A stretch of 64,000 bases of DNA, taken from contig NZ_CP006587.1 in assembly GCF_000737515.1 (NCBI RefSeq), positions 1 to 64,000 on the forward strand, written 5' to 3'. The stretch comes from Hymenobacter sp. APR13. Its GTDB lineage: Bacteria > Bacteroidota > Bacteroidia > Cytophagales > Hymenobacteraceae. Position 1 is the first letter of the stretch; every line of letters begins with the position of its first letter. Below the pieces are notes generated by a model. That model was not told where the DNA came from. It made no database searches and was given only the letters and a program-made list of their open reading frames with translations. Positions 49,622-59,412 of the stretch are shown one piece after another. The translations under genes and the position numbers were made by a program.

Positions 49622-50971
49622 TTAGCGGAGCGGGCCTTTCATGCCCATCATGCGGGCCATCTGCTGCATGCCGCCTTTGGTCTGGCTCATCTTGTTCATG
49701 GTGCGCATCATTTTGCGCATGTCCTCGAACTGCTTCATCAGGTTATTTACCTGCTGGATGTCGGTGCCGGAGCCTTTGGCGAGGCGGCGGCGGCGCGAGC
49801 CGTTCAGCAGCTCGGGCTGGGCGCGCTCCATCGGCGTCATGCTCTGGATGATGGCCTCAATCGGCTTGAAGGCATCGTCGTCGATGTCCACGTCCTTGAT
49901 GGCCTTGCTCATGCCGGGAATCATGCCCACCAGATCCTTCAGGTTGCCCATCTTCTTGATCTGCTCCAGCTGGGAGAGGAAGTCGTCGAAGTTGAATTGG
50001 TTTTTGCGGATCTTCTGGTTGATGCGCTTGGCCTCGTCCTCGTCGAACTGCTGCTGGGCACGCTCTACCAGGCTGATAACGTCGCCCATGCCCAGGATCC
50101 GCTGCGCCATCCGGTCGGGATAGAACATGTCCAGGGCCTCCATCTTCTCACCCGTCGAGATGAACTTGATGGGCTTTTCTACTACAGCACGGATGCTCAG
50201 GGCCGCGCCACCGCGCGAGTCGCCGTCGAGCTTGGTGAGCACCACGCCGTCGAAATTCAGCCGGTCGTTGAAGGTTTTGGCGGTGTTCACGGCGTCCTGG
50301 CCGGTCATGGAGTCCACCACGAACAGCGTTTCCGACGGATTGATGGCGCGCTTCACGGCCTCAATCTCGCTCATCATCTGCTCGTCCACGGCCAGGCGGC
50401 CGGCGGTGTCGATGATGACGACCTTTTTGTTGTTTTTGCGAGCGTACTCAATGGCGTTGCGCGAAATCTCCACCGGGTTCTTGTTCTCGGGCTCCGAGTA
50501 CACCTCCACATCCACCTGCGTGCCCAGCACTTTCAGCTGATCGATGGCGGCGGGACGGTACACGTCGCAGGCCACGAGCAGCACCGTGCGGTTCTGCTTC
50601 TTGAGGTAAGCGGCCAGCTTACCGGCAAACGTGGTTTTGCCCGAGCCCTGCAGACCCGACAGCAACACCACAGCCGGCTCGCCTTTGATGACGATATCCT
50701 GCTTTTCGCCGCCCATGAGCTGGGTGAGCTCATCGTAGACGATCTTGGTCATGAGCTGGCCTGGCGACACGCTGATGAGCACGTCGCGGCCCATGGCCTC
50801 GTCCTTGATCTTGTCGGTTACTTCCTTGGCTACCTTGTAGTTGACGTCGGCATCGACGAGGGCGCGGCGGATTTCCTTAACGGTCGCGGCGACGTTAATT
50901 TCGGTGATGCTGCCCTGGCCCTTGAGGGTTTTAAAGGCTTTATCGAGCTTGGTACTGAGGTTATCGAACAT
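49622..50971 (-). CDS. ffh: Signal recognition particle protein Ffh
   Basis: A 449-residue SRP54 GTPase that binds signal peptides and delivers ribosomes to the membrane with SRP RNA and FtsY. An N domain (1-100) precedes the G domain with P-loop GLQGSGKTT (about 106-114), the DTAGRL box (about 190), TKLDGDSRGGAAL (about 247-259) and the SRP insertion. The M domain is Met-rich (about 330-449) with a GSRRRRLAKGSG RNA-binding segment and Met-rich end. Length is normal. It is a housekeeping gene and a firm host marker. Confidence 0.97.
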   Translation of the reverse strand: MFDNLSTKLDKAFKTLKGQGSITEINVAATVKEIRRALVDADVNYKVAKEVTDKIKDEAMGRDVLISVSPGQLMTKIVYDELTQLMGGEKQDIVIKGEPAVVLLSGLQGSGKTTFAGKLAAYLKKQNRTVLLVACDVYRPAAIDQLKVLGTQVDVEVYSEPENKNPVEISRNAIEYARKNNKKVVIIDTAGRLAVDEQMMSEIEAVKRAINPSETLFVVDSMTGQDAVNTAKTFNDRLNFDGVVLTKLDGDSRGGAALSIRAVVEKPIKFISTGEKMEALDMFYPDRMAQRILGMGDVISLVERAQQQFDEDEAKRINQKIRKNQFNFDDFLSQLEQIKKMGNLKDLVGMIPGMSKAIKDVDIDDDAFKPIEAIIQSMTPMERAQPELLNGSRRRRLAKGSGTDIQQVNNLMKQFEDMRKMMRTMNKMSQTKGGMQQMARMMGMKGPLR

Positions 50972-51202
50972 TTAATCGCAGATTTTGCGCTGATTTACTT
51001 GATTTCGCTACTGCTGAACGGCTTCCACTGCCTCAGGGAACATGATGCCATTCAACATTTCCAACCGGGGAGCCTAGCGCCCTGCGCGTTCCATCCTGGA
51101 GGTGCAGGCCGGCGTAATCGGCAGCCGTAGAGAAGTGTGCGAAGCCGATACAGGCTTCAGCCTTCAAAAGTAACCAGAAAACCCCGAAAGGCCGCATCTG
51201 TG

Positions 51203-51210
51203 TACCTTCG
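51203..51210 (+). promoter_or_regulatory. Bacteroidota -7 box
   Basis: TACCTTCG (TAnnTTTG-like) lies 22 nt before the GTG at 51233 and would be inside the coding region if the more upstream start at 51137 were used. It thus favours the GTG. Confidence 0.5.
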
Positions 51211-51232
51211 CGCTTTGCTTAGCCTTTTGCCT

Positions 51233-52570
51233 GTGTCTGCTGCCCGCCCGCTTCGTTTGCTTGTCATCACCTACTACTGGCCGCCGTCGGGCGGGGCGGG
51301 CGTGCAGCGCAGCCTCAAGTTCGTTAAGCACCTGCCGGCGCTGGGCGTCGAGCCCACGGTCATCACCGTCGACCCCGAAAAAGGAGCTTATCCGGTGCTG
51401 GACCACTCGCTGGCGGCTGAGGTGCCGGCAGGCGTGCGCGTGATTCGTACGGGCACTTCCGAGCCTTTTGGCTCCTACAAGAAGCTCACCGGGCGTCAGC
51501 AGATTCCGTACGGCGGCTTCGTGGGCGAAAGCAAAACCAGTGTGGCACAGCGCTTTTTCAAGTTCGTGCGCGGCAACCTGTTTATTCCGGACGCCCGCCG
51601 CGGCTGGAACCGCCACGCCCTGCGGGCCGTGGCCGAGCTGATAGCGCAGGGCGAGCAGTTCGACGCCGTGCTCACCAGCTCGCCCCCGCACTCCACCCAG
51701 CTTATCGGGCTGGCCCTGAAGCAGCGCTACGGTTTGCGCTGGCTGGCCGACCTGCGCGACCCCTGGACCGACATCTACTACCACCAGGAGCTCAACCAGA
51801 CACCCCTGGCCCGCTGGCTGGATGCGCGCTACGAGCGCCAAGTGCTAGAGCAGGCCGATATCGTGCTGACCACCAGCGCCGACACGCGCCGGCTGTTTCT
51901 GGGCAAGGCGGCGGGCCTGGCGCCCGGCAAGTTCCACGTGCTGCCCAACGGCTACGACGAAAGCGACTTTCAGCTCCCGTCGGAGCCGCCGACCAACCAG
52001 TTGCTTATCACCCACACCGGTACCATCTCCGAAACCTACCACATCGAGCTGTGGCTGAGTGCCGTGGCCGAGTGCGTGCGCCGCCACCCGGCGGTGCCGT
52101 TGCGGCTGCGCTTCGTGGGCAAGGTGTCGGACGGCGTGCAGCGCCAGCTGGCCGACAACGGGCTGCTGCCTGTCACGGAGCTGGTGCCGTTTGTGCCGCA
52201 CGACGAGTCGGTGGGCTACCTGCGCCGGGCCACAGTGCTGCTGATGGCCATTCCGGACGTGCCGCACAACCTGGGCATTCTGCCGGGCAAGGTGTTCGAG
52301 TACCTGGCGGCCAACAAGCCCGTCATCTGCATCGGCCCGGCCAGCTCCGACGCCGACCTGCTGCTGCGGGAATGCGGCGCGGGCCAGGCGTTTGCGTACG
52401 GCGCCTACGAGGCTATGCTGGCGCACCTGGAAGAGCTGGTGGCGCAGTGGCAGATCAACCCCAACCTGGATTTGCCCTCGCTCGGCCACGCCCGCTACTC
52501 GCGCCGCGCCCTCACGGAGCAGCTAGTGGCGCTGGTGCGGGGTGGTGATGAGGTGGCCCGTAACAGGTGA
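51233..52570 (+). CDS. Glycosyltransferase, GT4-like
   Basis: A retaining GT-B glycosyltransferase of about 445 residues. The N-terminal Rossmann half begins RLLVITYYWPPSGGAGVQRSLKF with the typical acceptor-side loop. The C-terminal half has HVLPNGYDESDF (about 245), ITHTGTISETY, RFVGKVSD, and the donor-binding E-x7-E-like region PGKVFEYLAANKPVICIG (about 360-377). It probably adds a sugar during surface polysaccharide or glycan assembly, next to the pse genes. The GTG start is chosen because a -7 box lies just upstream; 51137 would add 32 atypical residues. Confidence 0.82.
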   Translation: MSAARPLRLLVITYYWPPSGGAGVQRSLKFVKHLPALGVEPTVITVDPEKGAYPVLDHSLAAEVPAGVRVIRTGTSEPFGSYKKLTGRQQIPYGGFVGESKTSVAQRFFKFVRGNLFIPDARRGWNRHALRAVAELIAQGEQFDAVLTSSPPHSTQLIGLALKQRYGLRWLADLRDPWTDIYYHQELNQTPLARWLDARYERQVLEQADIVLTTSADTRRLFLGKAAGLAPGKFHVLPNGYDESDFQLPSEPPTNQLLITHTGTISETYHIELWLSAVAECVRRHPAVPLRLRFVGKVSDGVQRQLADNGLLPVTELVPFVPHDESVGYLRRATVLLMAIPDVPHNLGILPGKVFEYLAANKPVICIGPASSDADLLLRECGAGQAFAYGAYEAMLAHLEELVAQWQINPNLDLPSLGHARYSRRALTEQLVALVRGGDEVARNR

Positions 52571-52653
52571 CAGGCAACAAGTACGTTCTACCGGAATACC
52601 TGAACAAGCTGGCTGTAGTTGGTCAGAGCCTTTCCGGGCTGCGCGCAGACCCC

Positions 52654-52661
52654 TACCTTTG
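52654..52661 (+). promoter_or_regulatory. Bacteroidota -7 box of pseB
   Basis: TACCTTTG matches TAnnTTTG, with TTTCC 19 nt upstream as a possible -33 element. It lies 72 nt before the pseB ATG. Confidence 0.5.
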
Positions 52662-52733
52662 CCCTTCTCCCCACCGCTTGGTAACCTGTCACGTGTGACG
52701 TGTCACCACTTACCTCTTCCCCCAATCACCTGA

Positions 52734-53753
52734 ATGGCCCTCGACCTCAACCATAAATCCATCCTAGTAACCGGCGGCACTGGCTCCTTCGGCAAGCAGT
52801 TTGTGCAGACTGTATTCGAGCAGTTTCCGCAGGTGAAACGCCTGGTGGTGTACTCGCGCGACGAGCTGAAGCAGTTTGAGATGTCGCAGACGTTTCCGCA
52901 GGCCAAGTACCCCGCCATCCGCTACTTTATTGGGGATGTGCGCGACGGCGAACGGCTGAAACGAGCCTGCGAGGGCATCGACATCATTGTGCACGCCGCC
53001 GCCCTTAAGCAGGTGCCCGCCGCCGAGTACAACCCGATGGAATGCATCAAAACCAACATCTTCGGGGCCGAAAACGTGATTAACGCCGCCCTCGACTGCG
53101 GCGTGAAGGAAGTAGTGGCCCTGAGCACCGACAAGGCCGCCGCCCCCATCAACCTCTACGGCGCCACCAAGCTCTGCTCCGACAAGCTGTTTGTGGCCGC
53201 CAACAACATGAAAGGTGCCCGCGACCTGCGCTTCTCGGTGGTGCGCTACGGCAACGTCATCGGCTCGCGCGGCTCAGTGGTGCCGTTCTTCATGCAGCGC
53301 CGCGAAACCGGCGTGCTGCCTATCACCCACCCCGACATGACGCGCTTCCACATCTCGCTGGAGCAGGGCGTGGACTTAGTGCTGTACGCGCTGGAAAACA
53401 GCTGGGGCGGCGAAATCTTCGTGCCCAAGATTCCGAGCTACGTCATCACGGAAGTGGCTAAGGCCATCGGCCCCGACTGCCGGCAGGAAATCGTGGGCAT
53501 CCGGCCCGGCGAAAAGCTGCACGAGGAAATGATTACCGCAACTGACGCCCTGAGCACGGTAGAGCTGCCAAAGTACTACGTCATCCTGCCCTTCACGCCG
53601 CAGTGGGACGTGGAGCAGTTCATCCAGCACTTCAACGGCAAGCGCGTGCCCGAAGGTTTCCACTACGACTCGGCCAACAACGACGAGTGGCTGGACGCCG
53701 AGCAGATCAGGGAGGAAATCCGCCTGCACGTGGACGCGGATTTTGCGGTGTAG
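52734..53753 (+). CDS. pseB: UDP-GlcNAc 4,6-dehydratase (inverting)
   Basis: A 339-residue cytosolic short-chain dehydrogenase, first enzyme of pseudaminic acid synthesis: UDP-GlcNAc to the 4-keto-6-deoxy-L-arabino sugar. Visible are the NAD(P)-binding TGGTGSFG (about 14-21), VYSRDELKQFEM typical of PseB, HAAALKQVPAAEYNP (the Lys-containing active-site block), STDKAAAPINLYGATKL (STDKA plus the Y-x-x-x-K pair), and GSRGSVVPFF. Length and motif order match PseB rather than the larger membrane-bound dehydratases. Confidence 0.93.
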   Translation: MALDLNHKSILVTGGTGSFGKQFVQTVFEQFPQVKRLVVYSRDELKQFEMSQTFPQAKYPAIRYFIGDVRDGERLKRACEGIDIIVHAAALKQVPAAEYNPMECIKTNIFGAENVINAALDCGVKEVVALSTDKAAAPINLYGATKLCSDKLFVAANNMKGARDLRFSVVRYGNVIGSRGSVVPFFMQRRETGVLPITHPDMTRFHISLEQGVDLVLYALENSWGGEIFVPKIPSYVITEVAKAIGPDCRQEIVGIRPGEKLHEEMITATDALSTVELPKYYVILPFTPQWDVEQFIQHFNGKRVPEGFHYDSANNDEWLDAEQIREEIRLHVDADFAV

Positions 53754-53767
53754 CTGGCGCGTCTATC

Positions 53768-55651
53768 TCAGCGCATAACCTCCACAGTTCCCTTTACTAC
53801 CTGGCCGGTGCGTGTGCTGGTCAGATAGTAATAGTAGATGCCGTCTGCCTGCCCGGCTGCACTCCAATCGTCCTGGTAGGCTTCTGACTTATAGATAAGC
53901 CGTCCCCAGCGGTTGAAGATGCAGCAGCGCCATTCCGACGCCACTAAGCCCTTGAGCACGAAGGTTTCGTTCCGCCCATCCTGGTTGGGAGTAATAATAT
54001 TAGGAATCGTTACCTGGCAGGCCCGTTCCTGCACCAGTGTCGAGTCCTGACTTATACACCCCCCCGAAGTTGTTACCTGTACGCGGTAGCGTCCGGCGGC
54101 ATTGACGGTTATTGAAGAGGCCGTAGAGCCGTTTTGCCACCGGTAGGTAGCCCCCGGCACTTCCGGCACCGATAGTACCAACGGGCGCGCACTGAGTGGG
54201 TCGGTGCAGAGAATGGGGTCGGGCGGGGAGATACGCACGGACGGAGGCACCTGCACCTCAATGGTTTCCGTGGCCATGTACTCGATGCCTGCTGCGTTGC
54301 GGGCTGACAGCACCACCTGGTAGGTGCCGGGCTGCTGGTAGGTGTGCTGCACCTCAAGACCGACAGCACTGTTGGCAGGCCCAGCAGCCGGGTTTCCGAA
54401 AGTCCAGATGGCAGACGCCACCGCCTCGCCTGAACTCAGCCGCGCCTGGAACTCAACCCGCGCACCGACACAAACCTGCCGACGCGCCACAATACGCAAT
54501 GATGCCGCGAAGGCGTTCGGGAAATTTGGCAGGCCAAGGCGCGTAAAGCCCGGTGCCACGTCCAAGCCTTGCTTTTGAAACCGACAGGCCAGCCCGGGCA
54601 GGTTGGGTTCGTGAATAATGCCCAAGGCATCACGTGGAACGCCCAGATATATTTTCTGGTCAGGGCCTAGCGCCAGCGCTTTAGGATTGGTAGAAGCAAA
54701 CTCCGTAACTATTTGCGTGGCCAAATCTATCTGGCGAAGACTACCAAATTCGTCCGTAACGTAAAGCTTGGAATTATCCGGAGAGAACTCCAGACCGGAA
54801 TATCCTAAAAAGGGAATCACGGGTAGAGCGGCCACATTGCTGACGCGGCCGGTGGCCGGGTTGAAAGTACCACAGTCGACTCCCAGGCCACTGATTGCGG
54901 CCGCAATGCGAAGCCCGTTGGGGGAGACCCGCAGATAGCCAAGGGCTGATTGGAAATTGGTAGCACCATTCGGGTCTATATGTGGCCGGCCGGCACGGCT
55001 CATCACTGGGGCACTGGCCAGGCCCGCCGGGCTTAGCAAATACGCATAGAATGCATCATCGTTCCAGCCGTGTACCAGCACCCAGTAATCACGCCCGTTG
55101 GCATGGCGCACGGCTGTCAGCTTTTCAGCAAGCAGCTGTGTGGTGGCCGGAGTCGGTACCGCCTGATCTAACGTGGAGGTTAGCCCCCCCAGCCCATTAT
55201 TTAGCCGCAGATCAATAATAGAGTAGTGCAGTCCACCCTGCAAGCTGTTTTCAGCCTGATCTACGGTAAACAGGTAGCAGCGGTTGGCATCACCAGGTGC
55301 CCGCAGGAGCAGTGCCCCCTGTGTGCTTGAGGCCCGACTTCCGCGTGGCAGTACAACCCCCATCAATTGCTCCTGCCGGTTGTATACCCGCTCCCCATCG
55401 GAGTAACATTGCAGATTACCTTCTTCGTCGGAAAGCACAGCACAGCCTTCGTTGGCATAAAAAACGGATGCGGGAGTAAGGGTTGGTAAGGTAACGGGGC
55501 GAGGACTACCAACCGGGCCAAAGCGCAGCCCGGCTCCGCTCCCAAACCGCCAGTTGTAGGCCTCGCGCTGCGCCCATGCTCTTGGGTGGGCCAATAGAAG
55601 CATTAATAAGATGAATACACTATTACGACGTAGCAAGCACATAATCAACAT
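53768..55651 (-). CDS. T9SS type B (gliding-motility C-terminal domain) protein
   Basis: A 627-residue secreted protein with a signal peptide (about 1-28, AWAQ). A beta-propeller-like region follows (about 30-390, repeated short strands such as YLRVSPNGLRIAAAISG and GLEFSPDNSKLYVTDE). A PKD domain lies at about 395-470 (SAIWTFGNPAAG, HTYQQPGTYQVVLSARN), then an Ig-like segment. The end is a type B T9SS/CHU_C domain (about 540-627: IPNIITPNQDGRNETF, IFNRWGRLIYKS, DGIYYYYL). It lies antisense between pseB and pseC, breaking up the pathway genes. Confidence 0.88.
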   Translation of the reverse strand: MLIMCLLRRNSVFILLMLLLAHPRAWAQREAYNWRFGSGAGLRFGPVGSPRPVTLPTLTPASVFYANEGCAVLSDEEGNLQCYSDGERVYNRQEQLMGVVLPRGSRASSTQGALLLRAPGDANRCYLFTVDQAENSLQGGLHYSIIDLRLNNGLGGLTSTLDQAVPTPATTQLLAEKLTAVRHANGRDYWVLVHGWNDDAFYAYLLSPAGLASAPVMSRAGRPHIDPNGATNFQSALGYLRVSPNGLRIAAAISGLGVDCGTFNPATGRVSNVAALPVIPFLGYSGLEFSPDNSKLYVTDEFGSLRQIDLATQIVTEFASTNPKALALGPDQKIYLGVPRDALGIIHEPNLPGLACRFQKQGLDVAPGFTRLGLPNFPNAFAASLRIVARRQVCVGARVEFQARLSSGEAVASAIWTFGNPAAGPANSAVGLEVQHTYQQPGTYQVVLSARNAAGIEYMATETIEVQVPPSVRISPPDPILCTDPLSARPLVLSVPEVPGATYRWQNGSTASSITVNAAGRYRVQVTTSGGCISQDSTLVQERACQVTIPNIITPNQDGRNETFVLKGLVASEWRCCIFNRWGRLIYKSEAYQDDWSAAGQADGIYYYYLTSTRTGQVVKGTVEVMR

Positions 55652-55721
55652 ATAGCGGACTCTACTAAAGTGTGTTGCTAAACTAGTGAATCACACTATG
55701 CAAAGCACCACGCACAGTACG

Positions 55722-55729
55722 TACTTTTG
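55722..55729 (+). promoter_or_regulatory. Bacteroidota -7 box of pseC
   Basis: TACTTTTG fits TAnnTTTG and ends only 5 nt before the first pseC ATG (55735). Either the transcript is leaderless or translation starts at the second ATG (55753). Confidence 0.5.
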
Positions 55730-55734
55730 CCTTT

Positions 55735-56910
55735 ATGCCCGATGTTCCCCCAATGCCTACCCGCCCTATCGCCTACGGCCGCCAGCACATCACCGACGAG
55801 GACGTGCGGGCCGTGGTGGAAACCCTGCACTCCGACTACCTGACGCAGGGCCCGAAAGTGGCGGAGTTCGAGGAGAAGTTTGCCGCCTACGTGGGGGCCC
55901 GGTACGCGGTGGCCGTGAGCAACGGCACGGCGGCGCTGCACCTGTGCGCGCTGGCGCTGGGCGTGCAGCCCGGCCAGCGGGTCATTACCACGCCCATTAC
56001 CTTCGCGGCGTCGGCCAACTGCGTGCGCTACTGCGGCGGCGAGGTGCACTTCGCCGACATTGACCCAGCCACGGCCCTGATAGATCTGCAGCAGGTGCGC
56101 CAACTGCTGGAAAGCCACCCCCGGGGCCACTTCCACGGCCTGATTCCGGTGGACTTCGCCGGCCTGCCCGTGAACCTGGAAGCTGCCCGCCAACTCTGTG
56201 ACGAGTTCGGTTTGTGGCTGATTGAGGACTCCTGCCACGCGCCGGGCGGCTTTTTCCTGGACTCGCAGGGCCGGGAGCAGCGTTGCGGCAACGGGCAGTT
56301 TGCCGATCTGGCCATCTTCAGCTTCCACCCCGTCAAGCACATTGCTACCGGCGAGGGCGGCATGATTACCACCAACCGCGAAGACCTGTACCGGGAGTTG
56401 CTGAAGCTGCGCACCCACGGCATCACCAAAGACCCCGCCCAGATGCAGCGCAACGACGGCGGCTGGTACATGGAAATGCAGGAGCTGGGCTACAACTACC
56501 GCATGCCCGACATGCTCTGCGCGCTGGGCATAAGCCAGCTGACCCGTGCCGACGAGGGCCTGGCCCGCCGCCGCCAGCTGGCCGCCCGCTACGATGCCGC
56601 TTTTGCGGAAATGCCCGCCGTGCGGCCGCTGGCCGGCGCGCCCGGCCACGCCTACCACCTCTACGTGATTCAGGTGCCCGACCGCAAAGGGCTTTACGAC
56701 GCGTTGCGGACCCGGGAAATCTTTGCGCAGGTGCACTACATTCCGGTGCACACCATGCCGTACTACCAGGGCCTGGGCTGGCAGCCTGGCGACTTCCCGC
56801 TGGCCGAAGCCTACTATGCCCACTGCCTCAGCATCCCGCTGTTCCCGAGCCTCACCGACGACGAGCAGCAGTACGTCATCGACTGCATCCGGGAATTTGT
56901 GGCGGGGTAA
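55735..56910 (+). CDS. pseC: PseC aminotransferase
   Basis: A 391-residue PLP-dependent transaminase of the DegT/DnrJ/EryC1 family, second step of pseudaminic acid synthesis. Motifs: YGRQHITDEDVRAVVETLHSDYLTQGP at the start, the SNGTAALHL cofactor loop (about 62-70), ITFAASANCVRYCGG, the Asp of LIEDSCHAPGG, and the PLP Lys in FSFHPVKHIATGEGG (about 195-210). The C-terminal AYHLYVIQV and VHYIPVHTMPYY are as in PseC. The true start may be the second ATG (55753), since the -7 box is so close. Confidence 0.92.
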   Translation: MPDVPPMPTRPIAYGRQHITDEDVRAVVETLHSDYLTQGPKVAEFEEKFAAYVGARYAVAVSNGTAALHLCALALGVQPGQRVITTPITFAASANCVRYCGGEVHFADIDPATALIDLQQVRQLLESHPRGHFHGLIPVDFAGLPVNLEAARQLCDEFGLWLIEDSCHAPGGFFLDSQGREQRCGNGQFADLAIFSFHPVKHIATGEGGMITTNREDLYRELLKLRTHGITKDPAQMQRNDGGWYMEMQELGYNYRMPDMLCALGISQLTRADEGLARRRQLAARYDAAFAEMPAVRPLAGAPGHAYHLYVIQVPDRKGLYDALRTREIFAQVHYIPVHTMPYYQGLGWQPGDFPLAEAYYAHCLSIPLFPSLTDDEQQYVIDCIREFVAG

Positions 56911-56914
56911 CTCT

Positions 56915-57022
56915 TTGTCATCCTGAGCAGATCGAAGGACATTACCACCTTGAGCGTTTCAATGAACGGCTCATTGTCAATGGATTCAGCCTGACAAAGT
57001 CCTTTGCAAGCTCACGATGACA
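56915..57022. repeat. REP/MITE-like inverted repeat
   Basis: The arms TTGTCATCCTGAGC...AAGGAC (56915-56940) and AGTCCTTTGCAAGCTCACGATGACA (56998-57022) are near inverted copies around an inner TGAGCG/CGGCTCA palindrome. The opening TGTCATnCTGAGC recurs at 63921. Such non-coding elements are common in Hymenobacter-like genomes. It fills the pseC-pseF gap. Confidence 0.65.
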
Positions 57023-57066
57023 GACAAGCCTCGTTACCTGATTACCTCATCACTTCCTCACCGCTT

Positions 57067-57792
57067 TTGAAAAACGTCGGCATTATCTCGCAGGCCCGCA
57101 TGACCAGCACCCGGCTGCCGGGCAAGGTGCTACGGCCCGTGGCTGGCCAACCGCTGTTGCTGCACCACGTGCAGCGCCTGCAAGCCAGCAGCCTGCCGCT
57201 GTACCTGGCCACTACCACCAACGCAACCGACGACGTGCTGGCCGAATTCGGGGCCGCACACCAGCTGCCCTGCACCCGCGGCCCCGAGGACGACGTGCTG
57301 GCCCGCTACCAGCAGTGCGCCACCGCCCATAACCTGGATGTAATAGTGCGCGTGACGTCTGACTGCCCGCTGCTGGACGGGGCGCTGGTAGCCGACGCCG
57401 TGCGGGCGTACCTGGCCGCCGACAACCCGCGCCTGTACCTGTCGAATGTGCTGGAACGCACGTTTCCGCGCGGTTTCGACTTCGAGGTGTTTTCGCGGGA
57501 ACTGTTGGAAGAGGCCGCCGCGCAGGCCACGCTGCCCTCCGACCGCGAGCATGTGACGCCCTACATCCACCAGAACCGCTCGGGACGGGTGCAGTTCCAA
57601 CACGTGCGACGCGCCGAAGACCGTAGCGCCTACCGCCTGACCGTGGATACGGCCGATGACTTCGAGCTGATCCGGCAGCTGATTGAAGACTACGCCGCCG
57701 CCGCCATTTCTACCGATAGCCTGATTGCGCTGCTGGACGCGCACCCCGAGTTGGTAGCTCTTAATGCCCACATCGAACAGAAGAAGCTGTAA
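57067..57792 (+). CDS. pseF: SpsF/PseF-like cytidylyltransferase
   Basis: A 241-residue nucleotidyltransferase. The opening IISQARMTSTRLPGKVL (about 4-21) is the nucleotide-binding signature of SpsF/acylneuraminate cytidylyltransferases. DVIVRVTSDCPLLD (about 93-106), SDREHVTPYI (about 158-167) and YRLTVDTADDFELI follow. By position in the pse cluster it should activate pseudaminic acid as CMP-Pse; on sequence alone SpsF is equally good, and the symbol is inferred. I take the TTG at 57067 as start because it gives the family N-terminus. Confidence 0.75.
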   Translation: MKNVGIISQARMTSTRLPGKVLRPVAGQPLLLHHVQRLQASSLPLYLATTTNATDDVLAEFGAAHQLPCTRGPEDDVLARYQQCATAHNLDVIVRVTSDCPLLDGALVADAVRAYLAADNPRLYLSNVLERTFPRGFDFEVFSRELLEEAAAQATLPSDREHVTPYIHQNRSGRVQFQHVRRAEDRSAYRLTVDTADDFELIRQLIEDYAAAAISTDSLIALLDAHPELVALNAHIEQKKL

Positions 57793-57876
57793 CGCACTGG
57801 GCGGTAGTAGGCGGGCAAAAAACCGCCTCACGCAGGCCCAACCGCGGGTTTTCACTTTTTAATTCTCGATTTTTAA

Positions 57877-59367
57877 TTGACTCCTCCCCGCCTTGTGCTC
57901 CGCGCCGATGGCAACTCCCGCATCGGGCTGGGCCACGTGATGCGCCTGCTGGCGCTGGCTGAGATTCTGCGGCCGGACTTCACCGAGCAACTGTTTCTGA
58001 TTCGGGAGCCGGATGAGGCGCTGGGGCAGCAGCTGGCGGCCGCCGGCCTGCGCGTGGTGGCGCTGCCCGCCCAGCCACAGCCCGAGGAAGCGGCCCATCT
58101 GGTGCGCCACGTATTGCGCGCCACCGACGTGCTGGTGCTCGATGGATACGATTTCCGCTACGACTACCATAACACAGTGCGCGGGGCAGTGGCCCGGCTG
58201 GTGTATGTGGATGATCTGCACGGCTTTCCGCTGGCCGCCGACCTGGTGCTGAATCCCGCCGGCGGCGTGCAGCTCCGCCAGTACCAGATGCGCCAGCCCG
58301 GGGCCCGGCTGCTGGCCGGCCCGGCTTTTGCGCCGCTGCGTAGCGCCTTCCGCGAAGCCACCCGGCAGCCTGCCTCTGAGGCTCCCTGCACGTCGGTGCT
58401 GGTGTGCTTGGGCGGCGCCGACCCCACCCACCAGACCCGCCATGTGGCCGCCGCCCTGCTGGCGCTGCCCACCGTGGCGCAGGTGCACGCCGTGGTGGGC
58501 AGCGCCTACAGCGGCCGGGAAGCCCTGCAAGCCTGGGCTGATGAGCAGCCGCGCCTGACGCTGCACCACAGCCTGCCGGCCCCGGAGCTGGTGGCGCTGA
58601 TGCGCCGCTGCGGCGCGGCCGTGTGCTCGCCCAGCACCATCAGCTACGAGTACTGCGCGGCCGGGGGCGGCCTGCTGCTGCTGCTGCCCGTGGCCGACAA
58701 TCAGCACGACATCAACCACTTTCTGCTGGAAGCCGGCCTGGCCCTGCCCTACCCCAGCGCCCCCAACGTGCTGACCAGCCCCGAGGCCAACCGCCTGACC
58801 CGCCAGCTGCGCCAGACGCAGCGCCACGTATTTGATGGGCTGGCACCGGTACGGCTGCGCCAGGAGTTCCGGGCGCTGGGGCTGCCGGCGCCGCCGTTTC
58901 TGCTGCGCCCGGTAGTGGCCGCCGACTCTGCGCAGCTGCTGGCCTGGACCAACGACCCGACCGTGCGACAGTTTTCCTTCAACCCCGAACCAGTAGCCCG
59001 GCCCGCGCACGAGCAGTGGCTGGCCGCCCGCCTCCAGGACCCCGCCAGCCTGCTGCTATTGGCCGAAGACGCCGCCAGCGGCCAGCCCCTGGGCCTGATC
59101 CGGTTTCAGGTGGAAGAAGCCCGTGCCACGCTCAGCTACCTGCTCGATGCCCGATTTCGGGGCCAGGGGCTGGCGCCGCTGTTGCTGCTGGCCGGCACCC
59201 GGGTGCTGGCGCAGACGTTTGGCAGCGTCCGGCAGGTGGTGGGGCACGTGCAGGTGGCCAACGTAGCGTCGGTGAAGGCGTTTGAGCGGGCGGGGTTTCA
59301 GCTGAACACGGAGGCCGGCCCCGCGCCTGATTCGGTAACATTTAGTTGGGAAACTGCCGGGCTTTAG
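57877..59367 (+). CDS. pseG: PseG-PseH fusion: UDP-sugar hydrolase and N-acetyltransferase
   Basis: A 496-residue two-domain enzyme. Residues 1-330 are PseG (GT-B fold): RADGNSRIGLGHVMR (about 8-22), VLDGYDFRYDY, VYVDDLHG, and CLGGADPTHQTRHV (about 174-187), removing UDP from the 2,4-diacetamido sugar. Residues about 335-496 are a GNAT acetyltransferase (LLRPVVAADSAQLLAWTNDPTVRQFSF, GLIRFQV, FRGQGLAPLLL acetyl-CoA loop, VANVASVKAFERAGF), assigned as PseH, which acetylates the 4-amino group before PseG acts. Fusing the two steps would channel the intermediate. The start is a TTG. Confidence 0.88.
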   Translation: MTPPRLVLRADGNSRIGLGHVMRLLALAEILRPDFTEQLFLIREPDEALGQQLAAAGLRVVALPAQPQPEEAAHLVRHVLRATDVLVLDGYDFRYDYHNTVRGAVARLVYVDDLHGFPLAADLVLNPAGGVQLRQYQMRQPGARLLAGPAFAPLRSAFREATRQPASEAPCTSVLVCLGGADPTHQTRHVAAALLALPTVAQVHAVVGSAYSGREALQAWADEQPRLTLHHSLPAPELVALMRRCGAAVCSPSTISYEYCAAGGGLLLLLPVADNQHDINHFLLEAGLALPYPSAPNVLTSPEANRLTRQLRQTQRHVFDGLAPVRLRQEFRALGLPAPPFLLRPVVAADSAQLLAWTNDPTVRQFSFNPEPVARPAHEQWLAARLQDPASLLLLAEDAASGQPLGLIRFQVEEARATLSYLLDARFRGQGLAPLLLLAGTRVLAQTFGSVRQVVGHVQVANVASVKAFERAGFQLNTEAGPAPDSVTFSWETAGL

Positions 59368-59412
59368 GCTTCTTTGAGAAGTCAAATCCTACCGATTTAT
59401 TTCTCTTGCTTT